Assembly (NCBI GenBank): GCA_905203045.1
Contig: CAJKUH010000010.1
Span: 1-64,000 of the forward strand
DNA length: 64,000 nucleotides
Direction: 5' to 3'
Origin: an uncultured Eggerthella sp.
GTDB lineage: Bacteria > Actinomycetota > Coriobacteriia > Coriobacteriales > Eggerthellaceae
The number at the start of each line of letters is the position of its first letter. Within the stretch, counting starts at the first letter, position 1. Shown piece by piece: positions 16,381 through 25,104 of this stretch. The position numbers were made by a program, and so were the translations under genes. A model generated the notes under the pieces. That model had not been told where the DNA came from. It ran no database searches and saw only the letters and a list, made by a program, of their open reading frames with translations.

Positions 16381-17220
16381 TTACTGTTTTTTATGATAGG
16401 CAACCCAATATGCCATGCCCACAAACAAGGCGCCTCCTACGATATTGCCCGGAACCGTTGCGCTCCAATTCCACAACGCCCCAGCCCACGTTACGGTAGA
16501 AGGATCAAGTCCTGCAGGGCAGATCCCCTGGGAAGCAAGCAAAATGCCGAATGGCAGGAAGAACATATTGGCTACGCAGTGCTCGAAACCACAAGCGACA
16601 AATGCCGCAATGGGAAGCAAGATACCCAGCATCTTGTCGGCGACAGTTTTCGAGCCGTACGCGATCCACACCGCAAGGCACACCAAGAAGTTGCACATGA
16701 TGCCCTTGGCGAACAGCGTCAGCCAATCGGGGCTCATCTTGCCGGCAGCAACACTCACGATAGTGGTTCCAATGGCCCCGGAGTTCATTCCCTGGAAATT
16801 GGAAAGATACACCAGGCCAACCATCAACAAGGCGCCCACGAAATTGCCGAAGAACACCACCAACCAGTTTTTCAGCACCGCGCCCCAGGAAATCTTCTTG
16901 CTGGCTGCGCTCATCACAATCATGGTATTGCCCGTGAAGAGCTCGGCACCGCACACCACCACCAAAAGCAGCCCCAAAGAGAACAGACAGCCGCCGATAA
17001 GTCGTTGGGCGGCAAAAGGCAAGGCGGAATCGCTCACAATAAGAAGGAAGAACATGGCGCCCATAGAGATGAACGCACCTGCCATGATGGAAAGCATGAA
17101 CGACTGTTTGAAACCCATAGCACATTTCGACACGCCAAGCGATTCGGCTTTCGCCTCGATTTCGGCGGGAGAAAGCTGATCGGACTTCGGCATGATGGCC
17201 TTCAATTCTTCAATGGACAC
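16381..17220 (-). CDS. Formate/nitrite transporter (FNT) family channel
   Basis: A 279-residue membrane protein with six hydrophobic segments. It has GAELFTGNTMIV in the third segment, NFVGALLMVG, and KGIMCNFLVCLAVW around the re-entrant omega-loop region, which is the FNT pattern (FocA/NirC). The pore histidine is probably that of GFEHCVANMFF. FNT pentamers pass formate, nitrite, hydrosulfide or other monovalent weak acids. The GTG at 17218-17220 follows AAAGGAG and is preferred over an in-frame ATG 13 codons upstream without a site. It stands alone; substrate cannot be assigned without neighbours, though formate would fit a fermenting anaerobe. Confidence 0.88.
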   Translation of the reverse strand: MSIEELKAIMPKSDQLSPAEIEAKAESLGVSKCAMGFKQSFMLSIMAGAFISMGAMFFLLIVSDSALPFAAQRLIGGCLFSLGLLLVVVCGAELFTGNTMIVMSAASKKISWGAVLKNWLVVFFGNFVGALLMVGLVYLSNFQGMNSGAIGTTIVSVAAGKMSPDWLTLFAKGIMCNFLVCLAVWIAYGSKTVADKMLGILLPIAAFVACGFEHCVANMFFLPFGILLASQGICPAGLDPSTVTWAGALWNWSATVPGNIVGGALFVGMAYWVAYHKKQ

Positions 17221-17320
17221 AGACGCTCCTTTCCCTCTTTGCCGAACGATAGCACGCAAAGCGGCCGTTGCCAGCCAAAGGACAACCTTCGTCGAAAAAA
17301 GGCGGAATGAATCCGTTCAC

Positions 17321-17346
17321 GCGTTTTGCCTATGCGTTTTGCCTAT
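17321..17346. repeat. Tandem 13-bp direct repeat in divergent intergenic region
   Basis: GCGTTTTGCCTAT occurs twice back to back (17321-17333, 17334-17346) about 100 bases upstream of the FNT gene and 156 upstream of the aldehyde dehydrogenase. It may be an operator or a slippage product. The rest of 17221-17501 shows no gene. Confidence 0.5.
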
Positions 17347-17501
17347 CGAAATAAGAGAAGAAGGCTTTGGCGCACCAAGCAATGAAACAATCAGTGAACA
17401 AGGATCTGCCGCTGCCGTGAAGCTACCGTGCCGAATCAACGCTTCGCTTACAATAGACAGGATTGAGTAAAGCACCAAAGATTCTGGAGGCAGCACCCCT
17501 G

Positions 17502-19208
17502 ATGGCATCAGAAAATGCAACCACTAGCCACCAACCTGCTGAAGAAGAGCAAAGCAAGCAAAGGGTTTCGGTAGACAACGAGCAGCGAGCGCATCCCTCC
17601 AGCGCCAATGCCCGTCGCATGAACAGCGAGGCAAACCCCGCACCCGAGCCCGTCGAAGAACAGGCCACCCAGCCAAAACCAATCGTGAAAGCACCCGCCA
17701 CCGCACCCGTCAAGCATCCCAAGCCGAAGAAGCGCACGGTCGAAAAGCCCAAGCGTAAGAAGGCAAAGACAGAGGCTGGCCGTACGGCACCCGAGGTAAA
17801 ACCTGCCCCCACTTATCGAAGCGCCGAAGAGGTTCAGGCCGCCGTCGACGAAATGCGCGCTTTCTTCAAGACCGGCACAACCTTGCCGCTCCATTACCGC
17901 CGTGCAGTGCTGGAAAAGCTGCGTACCTACCTCAAGAAACACGAGGAAGAGGCGCTGGAGGCTCTGCGCGCCGATTTGGGCAAGGCGCCGTTTGAGGGGT
18001 ACGCTACCGAACTGGGCATCGTTTACGAAGAGATCCGCCTCTGCCTTTCGAAGATGTACGGTTGGGCAAAGCCGAAACGCGTGCCAACGCCGCTTGCCCA
18101 TTTCCCCTCAAGCTCCAAGGTGTACGCCGCTCCCTTCGGCGTTGCTGCCGTGCTTTCGCCGTGGAACTACCCGCTTCAACTTGCTTTGGTTCCTCTGGTT
18201 GATGCCCTGGCTGCCGGCAATTGCGTTGTGCTGAAGCCATCGCGTACCGCAAAGGCCACAAGCGCATTCCTGCAGAAACTCTGCGAAGAGGCGTTCGACG
18301 AGCGTCTGGTGCGCTACCTGCCAGGAAGCGCGGAAATGAACGCGTGGATCTTGGAAGTGAACTTCGACAAGGTGTTCTTCACGGGCAGCCCTGCAGTTGG
18401 CCGCCAGATCATGCACGCAGCCGCCGACAACCTTACCGATGTCACGCTTGAGCTGGGCGGGAAGAGCCCTTGCATCATCGCTGCCGACGCGAACATCAAG
18501 CGCGCAGCGCAGCGCATTGCCTGGGGCAAATGCCTTAACTCGGGGCAAACCTGCGTTGCACCTGACTATTTCCTGGTTCATGAGAGCGTTGCCGATTCCT
18601 TTGCCGAGGAACTGGCAACGTATCTGCTGAACTACTACGGCAACCACATCCTTGAATGTGATTACTACCCGCATATGATCAACGAGCACCATTTCGATCG
18701 GGTGTGCGCCCTAATCGACAACCACGGCCCCAAAACCCGCATCGCCTTCGGGGGCGGCCGCAATCGTTCCACGCTTCGCATCGAGCCCACCATCCTCACC
18801 GGGGTATCGCTTGACGACCCTGTGATGCAGGAAGAGATATTCGGTCCCGTCTTCCCCATCATCACCTGGAAAAAGCTTGATGAGGTGTACGAGTACGTTG
18901 GCTCCTTCGGCAACCCCCTTGCCTGCTACATCTTCTCTGAAAGCAAAGTGCTGCAGGAACAGCTTATCCAAGCCCTTCCGTTCGGCGGTGCCACCATCAA
19001 CGATGTGGTAATCCACCTTGCCAACAACCACATGGGCTTTGGCGGCTTCGGCGAAGGCGGCATCGGCGCCTACCACGGCAAGCAAGGATTCGACTGCTTC
19101 ACGCATTACAAGTCGACCTTGACCAAATCGACCAAGTTCGAAATCCCCGTGCGCGTCCCGCCATTCACGAAGGCAAAAATGCGCATCCTGAAGCTTCTTA
19201 TGCATTAG
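17502..19208 (+). CDS. Aldehyde dehydrogenase with basic, low-complexity N-terminal tail
   Basis: The last ~455 residues form a class 3-like aldehyde dehydrogenase: SPWNYPLQLAL, VLKPSRTAKAT, the catalytic glutamate in LELGGKSP and the catalytic cysteine in NSGQTCVAP, then EEIFGPVFPI. It oxidises aldehydes with NAD(P)+; the substrate is unknown. The first ~105 residues are not part of the fold but Ala/Pro/Lys/Glu-rich, including KHPKPKKRTVEKPKRKK, similar in flavour to histone-like tails, suggesting binding to DNA, RNA or an acidic partner. The ATG at 17502 is chosen behind GGAGG (11 bases away); a TTG 13 codons earlier is the alternative. A strong terminator follows. Confidence 0.87.
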   Translation: MASENATTSHQPAEEEQSKQRVSVDNEQRAHPSSANARRMNSEANPAPEPVEEQATQPKPIVKAPATAPVKHPKPKKRTVEKPKRKKAKTEAGRTAPEVKPAPTYRSAEEVQAAVDEMRAFFKTGTTLPLHYRRAVLEKLRTYLKKHEEEALEALRADLGKAPFEGYATELGIVYEEIRLCLSKMYGWAKPKRVPTPLAHFPSSSKVYAAPFGVAAVLSPWNYPLQLALVPLVDALAAGNCVVLKPSRTAKATSAFLQKLCEEAFDERLVRYLPGSAEMNAWILEVNFDKVFFTGSPAVGRQIMHAAADNLTDVTLELGGKSPCIIAADANIKRAAQRIAWGKCLNSGQTCVAPDYFLVHESVADSFAEELATYLLNYYGNHILECDYYPHMINEHHFDRVCALIDNHGPKTRIAFGGGRNRSTLRIEPTILTGVSLDDPVMQEEIFGPVFPIITWKKLDEVYEYVGSFGNPLACYIFSESKVLQEQLIQALPFGGATINDVVIHLANNHMGFGGFGEGGIGAYHGKQGFDCFTHYKSTLTKSTKFEIPVRVPPFTKAKMRILKLLMH

Positions 19209-19230
19209 CACCCACCATAGCCCGTCTGCA

Positions 19231-19274
19231 AAAGGCGGCTCCTTTCGAAAATCACGAAGGAGCCGCTTTTTTGT
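19231..19274 (+). terminator. Intrinsic terminator after the aldehyde dehydrogenase
   Basis: A 14-15 bp stem (about 19233-19247/19254-19268) followed by TTTTTT. Confidence 0.9.
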
Positions 19275-19334
19275 TTGCGCCCAAAATTTAGCTTTCACCT
19301 GCGCTGTTTGAAGTAAAATAGTTATCACTTGTGA

Positions 19335-19365
19335 CTCAATCCATTACGTTGCGCAATGGATTGAG
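19335..19365 (+). promoter_or_regulatory. Perfect 11-bp inverted repeat in the leader of the hybrid kinase gene
   Basis: CTCAATCCATT (19335-19345) pairs with AATGGATTGAG (19355-19365), ending 10 bases before the GGGAGG ribosome site. There is no T-run, so it is not a terminator; an operator or an mRNA hairpin near the start is more likely. Confidence 0.5.
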
Positions 19366-19386
19366 CGGTGTCACGGGAGGAGCATG

Positions 19387-21498
19387 ATGGGTAGCAGCGC
19401 AATGGATGCCAACGAAGATGCTAAAAGCGCACTCGGTTTGTCAGTCGCCGAAGAAGAGTCGACCGAAACGGGGCTTGCCCAGCTTTTAGACCGGACTCGC
19501 ACGCAGCTTCGCATCGTCAATGCCCTCACCCGTGGTTTCCTTAACGTGTTCTTGGCCGACCTCGATGCGGAAACCATCAGCATCTTGAAGCTCGAGGGCT
19601 ACGTTACCACCGGCCTGAACAAGAACGAAATCGGCACTCGCTATTCGTACAAAGAGGTCCTCGAAACCTACTGCTCCGAGCGCGTGCACCCTGACGATAA
19701 AGAATGGTTTCTCAACGCAATCAGCCCCGAGACTGTTCGTAAAGCGCTGGAGGAAAGCGACGAGTACACGGGCCACTATCGCATCAAGGTTGATGGCGAA
19801 GTGCACTGCTTCCAGTTCAAGTTCACCGCGCTGGGAACCGAAGAGGGTCTAAGTTTGAGCCAGGTGGTTGCCGGCTTCCAAAACATCGACTCTATCATGG
19901 CCGAAGAAGCGCGGAACCGTCAGGTGCTCGCTGATGCCCTTGCCGCGGCAGAGCATTCCAACCGGGCCAAAACAACGTTCTTGAACAACATGTCGCATGA
20001 CATCCGCACGCCCATGAACGCCATCATCGGCTTCACGTCCTTAGCGGCGGCGCACATCGACAACCAAGAAGCCGTTTCGGGCTATCTGCAGAAAATCCAA
20101 ACCTCATCGAACCATCTTCTTTCGCTTATCAACGATGTGTTGGACATGTCGCGCATCGAAAGCGGCAAGATGAAGATCGAGGAATCGGATGCCAACCTGG
20201 CGAACATCATGCACGACCTGAAAACGATCGTGCAGGCCGATGTGGCAGCGCGCCACCTCGATTTCTTCGTTGGCACGGTGGACACAACCAACGAAAACAT
20301 CGTCTGCGACAAGCTCCGCTTGAACCAGGTGCTCCTGAACCTGCTTTCCAACGCGGTGAAGTTCACCGAGCCTGGCGGCTACGTCAGCATCTGCATCACG
20401 CAGAAAGGCAAGCCTTCCAACGGCTACGCCAACTACGAGTTCCGCGTGAAGGACTCCGGCATCGGAATGGCGCCCGAATTCATAGAGCATGTGTTCGAAG
20501 CGTTCGAGCGCGAACGCAGCAGCACGGTAAGCGGCACGCAAGGCACGGGCCTTGGTATGGCCATTACCAAGAACATTGTGGATATGATGGGCGGCACCAT
20601 TGAGGTGAACAGCGAGCTGGGCAAAGGAACCGAGTTCATTGTTAACCTAAGCTTCCGCGTCAGCGAAGAAGCTGTGGACAACGGCCCCATCCCTCAACTT
20701 CAGGGGCTGCGCGCCTTGGTGGTGGACGACAACCTGCAAACCTGCACCAGCGTTGCCAAGATGCTTCTGCGCATCGGCATGCGCGCCGACTGGACGCTTT
20801 CCGGCAAGGAAGCGGTATATCGTGCGGAATTCGCCCATAACGAAAACGATGAGTACTACGCATATATCGTCGATTGGCTCATGCCCGATATGAACGGCGT
20901 TGAGTGCGTGCGCCGCATTCGTTCCATCGTCGGCGATTCCAAGCCCATTATCGTTCTTACCGCCTACGACTGGTCGAACATTGAAGACGAGGCGCGCGAT
21001 GCGGGCGTTACCGCATTCTGCTCAAAGCCGTTGTTCATGTCGGAGCTTCGCGGAATCCTTGAGCAACCGCTTACCCCGGAAGAGCATACCGCGGTACAGC
21101 CTGATATCCCCGATTTCACGGGAAAGCGCGTTTTGCTTGCCGAAGACAACGAGCTCAATCAGGAAATTGCCCTGGAGATATTAAAAGGAACAGGATTCGA
21201 AGTAGAAACCGCGGCAAACGGATCGGAAGCGGTTCAGCTTATGCAGGCAGCGCAGCCGCGCTACTACGACCTGGTGCTTATGGATATCCAGATGCCCGTG
21301 ATGGATGGTTACGAAGCAACGCGCGCCATCAGGGAAATCGAGAAACTGCGCCATACCCGAACCCCGATTCTTGCCATGACGGCGAACACCTTCGAAGAGG
21401 ATAAGCGCCGCGCCTTCGAAGCAGGAATGGACGAACATATTTCCAAGCCCATCGAGATTCCCCACTTGCTGGAAACCTTCAAGGAACTCTTGGCGTAA
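19387..21498 (+). CDS. Soluble hybrid sensor histidine kinase with two receiver domains
   Basis: A 703-residue protein without membrane spans. Order: PAS-like sensory region (about 40-165), HisKA with the phospho-accepting His of NMSHDIRTPMNA at residue 204, HATPase with NLLSNAVKF, DSGIGM and GTGLGMAI, then two receiver domains. The first has VVDDN and YIVDWLMPDMNG; the second has LAEDNELNQ and LVLMDIQMPVMDG, so both acceptor aspartates are present. No Hpt or output domain is seen and no regulator gene adjoins, so the partner is unknown. Two ATGs lie in tandem after GGGAGG; the second (19387) has the better spacing. The gene is convergent with the CBS gene. Confidence 0.88.
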   Translation: MGSSAMDANEDAKSALGLSVAEEESTETGLAQLLDRTRTQLRIVNALTRGFLNVFLADLDAETISILKLEGYVTTGLNKNEIGTRYSYKEVLETYCSERVHPDDKEWFLNAISPETVRKALEESDEYTGHYRIKVDGEVHCFQFKFTALGTEEGLSLSQVVAGFQNIDSIMAEEARNRQVLADALAAAEHSNRAKTTFLNNMSHDIRTPMNAIIGFTSLAAAHIDNQEAVSGYLQKIQTSSNHLLSLINDVLDMSRIESGKMKIEESDANLANIMHDLKTIVQADVAARHLDFFVGTVDTTNENIVCDKLRLNQVLLNLLSNAVKFTEPGGYVSICITQKGKPSNGYANYEFRVKDSGIGMAPEFIEHVFEAFERERSSTVSGTQGTGLGMAITKNIVDMMGGTIEVNSELGKGTEFIVNLSFRVSEEAVDNGPIPQLQGLRALVVDDNLQTCTSVAKMLLRIGMRADWTLSGKEAVYRAEFAHNENDEYYAYIVDWLMPDMNGVECVRRIRSIVGDSKPIIVLTAYDWSNIEDEARDAGVTAFCSKPLFMSELRGILEQPLTPEEHTAVQPDIPDFTGKRVLLAEDNELNQEIALEILKGTGFEVETAANGSEAVQLMQAAQPRYYDLVLMDIQMPVMDGYEATRAIREIEKLRHTRTPILAMTANTFEEDKRRAFEAGMDEHISKPIEIPHLLETFKELLA

Positions 21499-21505
21499 AA
21501 GCAAC

Positions 21506-21551
21506 AAGCGATGGGCCGCCCCGACACAAAAGGGGCGGCCCATCGCTTTAT
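21506..21551. terminator. Bidirectional terminator with 17-bp stem
   Basis: Perfect stem 21506-21522/21532-21548 between the kinase gene and the CBS gene; it touches the CBS stop codon. Confidence 0.9.
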
Positions 21552-22054
21552 TTGAAGATGAGGCCGAATAGATACTTGGTGATTGCCGAACGGCGCACCA
21601 CGCCAACAAGCTTGCCCTCATCGTCTACAACGGGGAGCTTCTTGAACTTTTTCTTTGCCAACAAGGCTGCCACACGGGCAATACTCTGATCGGGGCGCGC
21701 GCATACCACTTTGCGCGTTGCGAAGTCCATGACAGAACGATCTTTCAGTCCATCGATGCGTTGCTCCAGGCTTTGGTCGTCAAAATACAGCATAGAGGCA
21801 TCTCCACCGGTGAAGATGGTGTGAGCACGGTGTTGGGCGATGGCGCCCATGATGTCGCCATCGCTGATGAAGCCGACCACATGGTTGTTGTCGTCTACCA
21901 CCGGCAAGCTGCTTACACCATTTTCAGCCAGGATGCGTACCACTTCGGAAATCGTAGCATCGGCAGTGCACGTAAAAGGGTGCTCTATCATCACATGCGA
22001 CACTGGAACGCCCTCGGCTTCAAGAGGAATGGGCTCAGACAAAATCTCGGACAT
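21548..22054 (-). CDS. Two-CBS-domain protein
   Basis: A 168-residue protein made almost entirely of a CBS pair (Bateman module). The first CBS (about 20-80) has SHVMIEHPFTCTADATISEV and GVSSLPVVDDNNHVVGFISDGD; the second (about 110-165) has RSVMDFATRKVVCARPDQSI and KFKKLPVVDDEGKLVGVVRR. CBS pairs usually bind adenine nucleotides or SAM and sense energy state. It starts at ATG 22052-22054, six bases after the stop of the drug-exporter gene and behind AGGAGG, so the two are co-transcribed and it could regulate or report on the exporter. No catalytic domain is attached. Confidence 0.88.
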   Translation of the reverse strand: MSEILSEPIPLEAEGVPVSHVMIEHPFTCTADATISEVVRILAENGVSSLPVVDDNNHVVGFISDGDIMGAIAQHRAHTIFTGGDASMLYFDDQSLEQRIDGLKDRSVMDFATRKVVCARPDQSIARVAALLAKKKFKKLPVVDDEGKLVGVVRRSAITKYLFGLIFK

Positions 22055-22059
22055 GACCG

Positions 22060-23502
22060 TTAGGCCTCCTTCTGGTTGGCAGCGCGCTTCTTCGAAGGAC
22101 GCACGCTGAAAATGCAGTAGATCAAGGACACCAGGCCGATGGCGGCGCACACTTTGTAGGCAACCCCAGCCCCTACCGCGGTTGCCGCCTGAATGTCCAT
22201 GCTCACGCCCGCAGACGCAGTGACGCTCGTCATCACAGTGACGATAAGCGCCGTGCACAAGCCACCGGCGACCTGACGGCCGGTATTAGCGATGGCGTTG
22301 CCGTGCGCGATCATGTTGTTCTCAAGCGCATTGACGCCCCACGTGTTAACCGGCATGTTGGCCAAGGCCTGTCCTGCCGCCTGCAGCATGCAGAACAGTG
22401 CCACCACCAGGATCGGCGTACTAACCGTGGAAAGCGAAAGCAAGAACAGGGCGCCCGTCATAAGGGCAAGGCCGAAGATGGAAATGGCACGCGGCCCGAA
22501 CTTGTCGAACACCACACCGGAAATCGGGCTGATGATGATGCCCACCGCTGCCGCAGGAAGCATCGCCATGCCCGTTTCGAATGCCGACGCACCCAGCGCC
22601 GTTTGCAGAAGCAACGGCAACAAGGTGTTGGTAACAAGGCATGCGGCATTGATAAGCGTAACGATGATGGCCGCCACGCGGAACTCACGCGTCTTCAAAG
22701 CACCTAGCTGCAGAAGAGGCTCTTCGATCCTGTTCTGGCGTACCACGAACAGCACCAGGCACACCACACCGGCCGCAATCGGACCAAGGACCATGGCACT
22801 TCCCCATCCGAACGTCGAAGCGCTCGAGAAGCCGTACAGCAAGCCGCCGAACGCGATGGTCGAAAGAACAACCGAGGCAAAATCAAGCTTCGGGTTCTTC
22901 AATTCGCCCACGTTCTTCAGCATGAACACGCCCAGAACAAGAACAACCAGCGCAAGCGGGACGATAGACCCGATCATCGTGCGCCACCCGTAGGCATCGA
23001 TAACGACACCGCCCACAACAGGGCCAACTGCCGGTCCGGCAGACATGACGATACCCGCCATGCCCATTGCGGTTCCGCGCTTTTCCACGGGGAACACCAG
23101 CATCGGAACAACGGCAACCAAGGGCATCAGAACACCAGAGCCCGCCGCCTGAAGGACACGGCCGATGATGAGGAACAGGAAATCGGGTGCCACCGCACAC
23201 AGCAAGGTGCCCAGCGCAAATACCGCCGTTGCACCGAAGAACAAGGCACGCGTCGTGAACTTGTCGATAAGGTAGGCGGAAACAGGAACCATGATGCCGC
23301 TTACCAACGGATAAATCGACATGATCCACTGAGCCGTTGCCGCATCGATATTGAAATCCGCCATGATGACAGGCAGCGCAGGAGACATAACCGTTTGGTT
23401 CAGCAGGGCAAGAAACGCGCCCAGCACCACAACGGCAACAATACGAATCTGAACGCCGGTGATACGCCCATCGGCAGGCAGCGAAATAGAATTATCAGCC
23501 AT
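22060..23502 (-). CDS. MFS drug exporter, DHA2 (EmrB/QacA) type
   Basis: A 480-residue protein with 14 hydrophobic segments, the number typical of DHA2 exporters. Motif A-like DKFTTRALFF and motif C-like GIVMSAGPAVGPVVGGVV (segment 5) are present; the start has LNQTVMSPALPVIMADF, matching the family segment-1 D/N-x-T-V-V-N-x-A-L-P pattern. It likely exports lipophilic drugs or cations against protons. It is the first gene of a two-gene unit with the CBS protein. No TetR/MarR-type regulator is adjacent. Confidence 0.88.
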   Translation of the reverse strand: MADNSISLPADGRITGVQIRIVAVVVLGAFLALLNQTVMSPALPVIMADFNIDAATAQWIMSIYPLVSGIMVPVSAYLIDKFTTRALFFGATAVFALGTLLCAVAPDFLFLIIGRVLQAAGSGVLMPLVAVVPMLVFPVEKRGTAMGMAGIVMSAGPAVGPVVGGVVIDAYGWRTMIGSIVPLALVVLVLGVFMLKNVGELKNPKLDFASVVLSTIAFGGLLYGFSSASTFGWGSAMVLGPIAAGVVCLVLFVVRQNRIEEPLLQLGALKTREFRVAAIIVTLINAACLVTNTLLPLLLQTALGASAFETGMAMLPAAAVGIIISPISGVVFDKFGPRAISIFGLALMTGALFLLSLSTVSTPILVVALFCMLQAAGQALANMPVNTWGVNALENNMIAHGNAIANTGRQVAGGLCTALIVTVMTSVTASAGVSMDIQAATAVGAGVAYKVCAAIGLVSLIYCIFSVRPSKKRAANQKEA

Positions 23503-23850
23503 GATCTTCCTTCGTAACTATAAGGTTGAGCTCCCCATTGCGGGAAAGCACTGTTCAGCTTGCGCAGAAGCTATCAGTTACGACAGGAAGAAAGCGGTTG
23601 GTCAAGACAAACCTGGGCAACCACAGCAGAGGCCCCAAATGCCAGGGTCCTGCGAATGACGATGTATGCCTTGCTCAGATCTTTCATAGCGGGAAGGTAC
23701 CTTACCAGCCATAAAAGACGTTTTCAAGGGACGTCACGCAAACGTAAGAAGAATGCCCAAATACCAGAAACCGTGCCGGTGCCACGAACCTGCTATCATT
23801 CAATGTCAGACCGAGATCAGGCCCAGCAAAAGGGCAGAAAGGCCTCAATC
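23503..23850. other. Intergenic region, no gene recognised
   Basis: About 350 bases between the divergent exporter and DUF1292 genes. Short symmetries are present (for example GGTACCTTACC at about 23694-23704), but no coding signal with a ribosome site and no known riboswitch pattern was found. Confidence 0.4.
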
Positions 23851-24165
23851 ATGAACGAGCAAGAAACCAATAAGACCAAGTTCCAGCAGAACGTCCACTT
23901 CAACGCCATCACCCCCGAAGGCATGCTGGTGGAATGCGAGACCCTTTTCACATTTGCCAGCGAGGAAACCGGCAAATCGTACATCGTGTACACCGACAAC
24001 AGCACCGATGAAGAAGGCAACATCACGGTATACGCCTCTATCTACGACCCGAATGCCGTCGAATTCAACGAGGCAAGCGGTATGGCAGCCCTATCCCTTG
24101 TTCCCATTCAGACGGAAAAGGAATGGGAACTTGTCGAAAAGCTGCTGCAGGAAGCATCTGAATAG
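23851..24165 (+). CDS. DUF1292 family protein
   Basis: A 104-residue acidic protein with the DUF1292 (YrzB-like) pattern: TLFTFASEETGKSYIVYTDN in the centre, followed by VYASIYDPN and the C-terminal EWELVEKLLQE. The family is widespread in Firmicutes and Coriobacteria and has no known biochemical role. The ATG at 23851 follows AAAGG by eight bases; an in-frame open stretch continues upstream but is basic, without family resemblance, and is rejected. Stands alone upstream of two tRNA-Leu genes. Confidence 0.85.
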   Translation: MNEQETNKTKFQQNVHFNAITPEGMLVECETLFTFASEETGKSYIVYTDNSTDEEGNITVYASIYDPNAVEFNEASGMAALSLVPIQTEKEWELVEKLLQEASE

Positions 24166-24258
24166 GCAAAACAGGAATTTCTTCAAATTACCCCTTGCGT
24201 ACAAAACAGGTTTTGGTAATATATCTATCGCTGCATTGCGAAAGCAACCTATAACCAC

Positions 24259-24348
24259 GTCGGAGTGGTGGAACGGCAGACACGCTAGCTTGAGGTGCTA
24301 GTGCCCACTTTACCGGGCGTGCGGGTTCAAATCCCGCCTCCGACACCA
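24259..24348 (+). tRNA. tRNA-Leu (anticodon GAG), copy 1
   Basis: Type II tRNA of 90 bases including an encoded CCA. Acceptor GTCGGAG/CTCCGAC, anticodon stem CTAGC/GCTAG with loop TTGAGGT, long variable arm. Confidence 0.97.
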
Positions 24349-24379
24349 TTATTTAACTTGCTTTTGCCTACATAACCAC

Positions 24380-24469
24380 GTCGGAGTGGTGGAACGGCAG
24401 ACACGCTAGCTTGAGGTGCTAGTGCCCACTTTACCGGGCGTGCGGGTTCAAATCCCGCCTCCGACACCA
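24380..24469 (+). tRNA. tRNA-Leu (anticodon GAG), copy 2
   Basis: Identical to the first copy, 121 bases downstream; even the preceding ATAACCAC is repeated, so this is a recent tandem duplication. Confidence 0.97.
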
Positions 24470-24476
24470 GCTTTTT

Positions 24477-24498
24477 TAAACGCCTTATGGGCGTTTTT
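24477..24498 (+). terminator. Terminator of the tRNA-Leu pair
   Basis: AAACGCC/GGGCGTTT hairpin with a run of seven T. Confidence 0.9.
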
Positions 24499-24722
24499 TT
24501 GTTCTCCCCTTCCATTTTCCAGCACCACACTTCATACAAAACCATGATGCTTGTTCATCAGCGAACAAGGGGCGATTCTCAGCTGAGCCAATTTCCTTAA
24601 ACAGGCGATGTAGAGCATGAACCCGCTATTGTATCTGAGGTGCCGGACGCGCACCCATAAAGCTCTATGCTCGGCGGCCTTCAAGACCCATAGAGCCCAC
24701 CGCAAGCATCGCCAATTCAAAC
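24499..24722. other. Gene-free stretch with two hairpins
   Basis: Inverted repeats CTTGTTC/GAACAAG (24550-24556/24563-24569) and GCTCTATG/CATAGAGC (24662-24669/24689-24696). No SRP, RNase P or tmRNA signature was found and no convincing ORF; an unknown small RNA is possible. Confidence 0.35.
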
Positions 24723-24753
24723 AATAAAAAAAGCGGCGCATTTCTGCGCCGCT
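24723..24753 (-). terminator. Terminator of secG
   Basis: AGCGGCGCA/TGCGCCGCT stem (24732-24740/24745-24753) with seven T on the minus strand. Confidence 0.9.
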
Positions 24754-24767
24754 CGAAAACGTCTGTT

Positions 24768-25022
24768 TTACTTGGAGATGGTGCCCTGAGGATACACAAT
24801 CATCAGAACGATCAAGGAGATCAGGAAAATCGCTGCCAAGATGATGGTAATGCGATTAAGGTTCTTCTCCATGATGCTCGAACCGCTCTGGTTGTTGTAG
24901 ATGGAGCTGGCAATCATGTCGGAAACGCCTGTGCCCTTGCCGGAATGAAGCAGAACAAAGATGATAAGCCCAATACCGGAAGCAACCAGCAGGACAGAAA
25001 AGATAATCGCAACGATAGACAA
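24768..25022 (-). CDS. secG: Preprotein translocase subunit SecG
   Basis: An 84-residue protein with two membrane spans (about 1-25 and 56-78) separated by the cytoplasmic loop HSGKGTGVSD, the conserved SecG motif. SecG joins SecYE and helps SecA-driven export through the channel. Size and topology are typical. It is the last gene of gap-pgk-tpiA-secG, a linkage common in Gram-positive bacteria, and is followed by a clear terminator. Confidence 0.93.
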   Translation of the reverse strand: MSIVAIIFSVLLVASGIGLIIFVLLHSGKGTGVSDMIASSIYNNQSGSSIMEKNLNRITIILAAIFLISLIVLMIVYPQGTISK

Positions 25023-25104
25023 CGTAACATCCTTACCTAAATAGTCTCACGAAACATTAATTATAAGAATCTGCGTAACACTTGACAAGTGAAAATCTGC
25101 AGTT

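Noticed and set aside
23560..23850. In-frame upstream extension of the DUF1292 gene to about 200 residues
   Set aside because: The extra part is basic and unrelated to the family, and the downstream ATG has the ribosome site and usual protein length.
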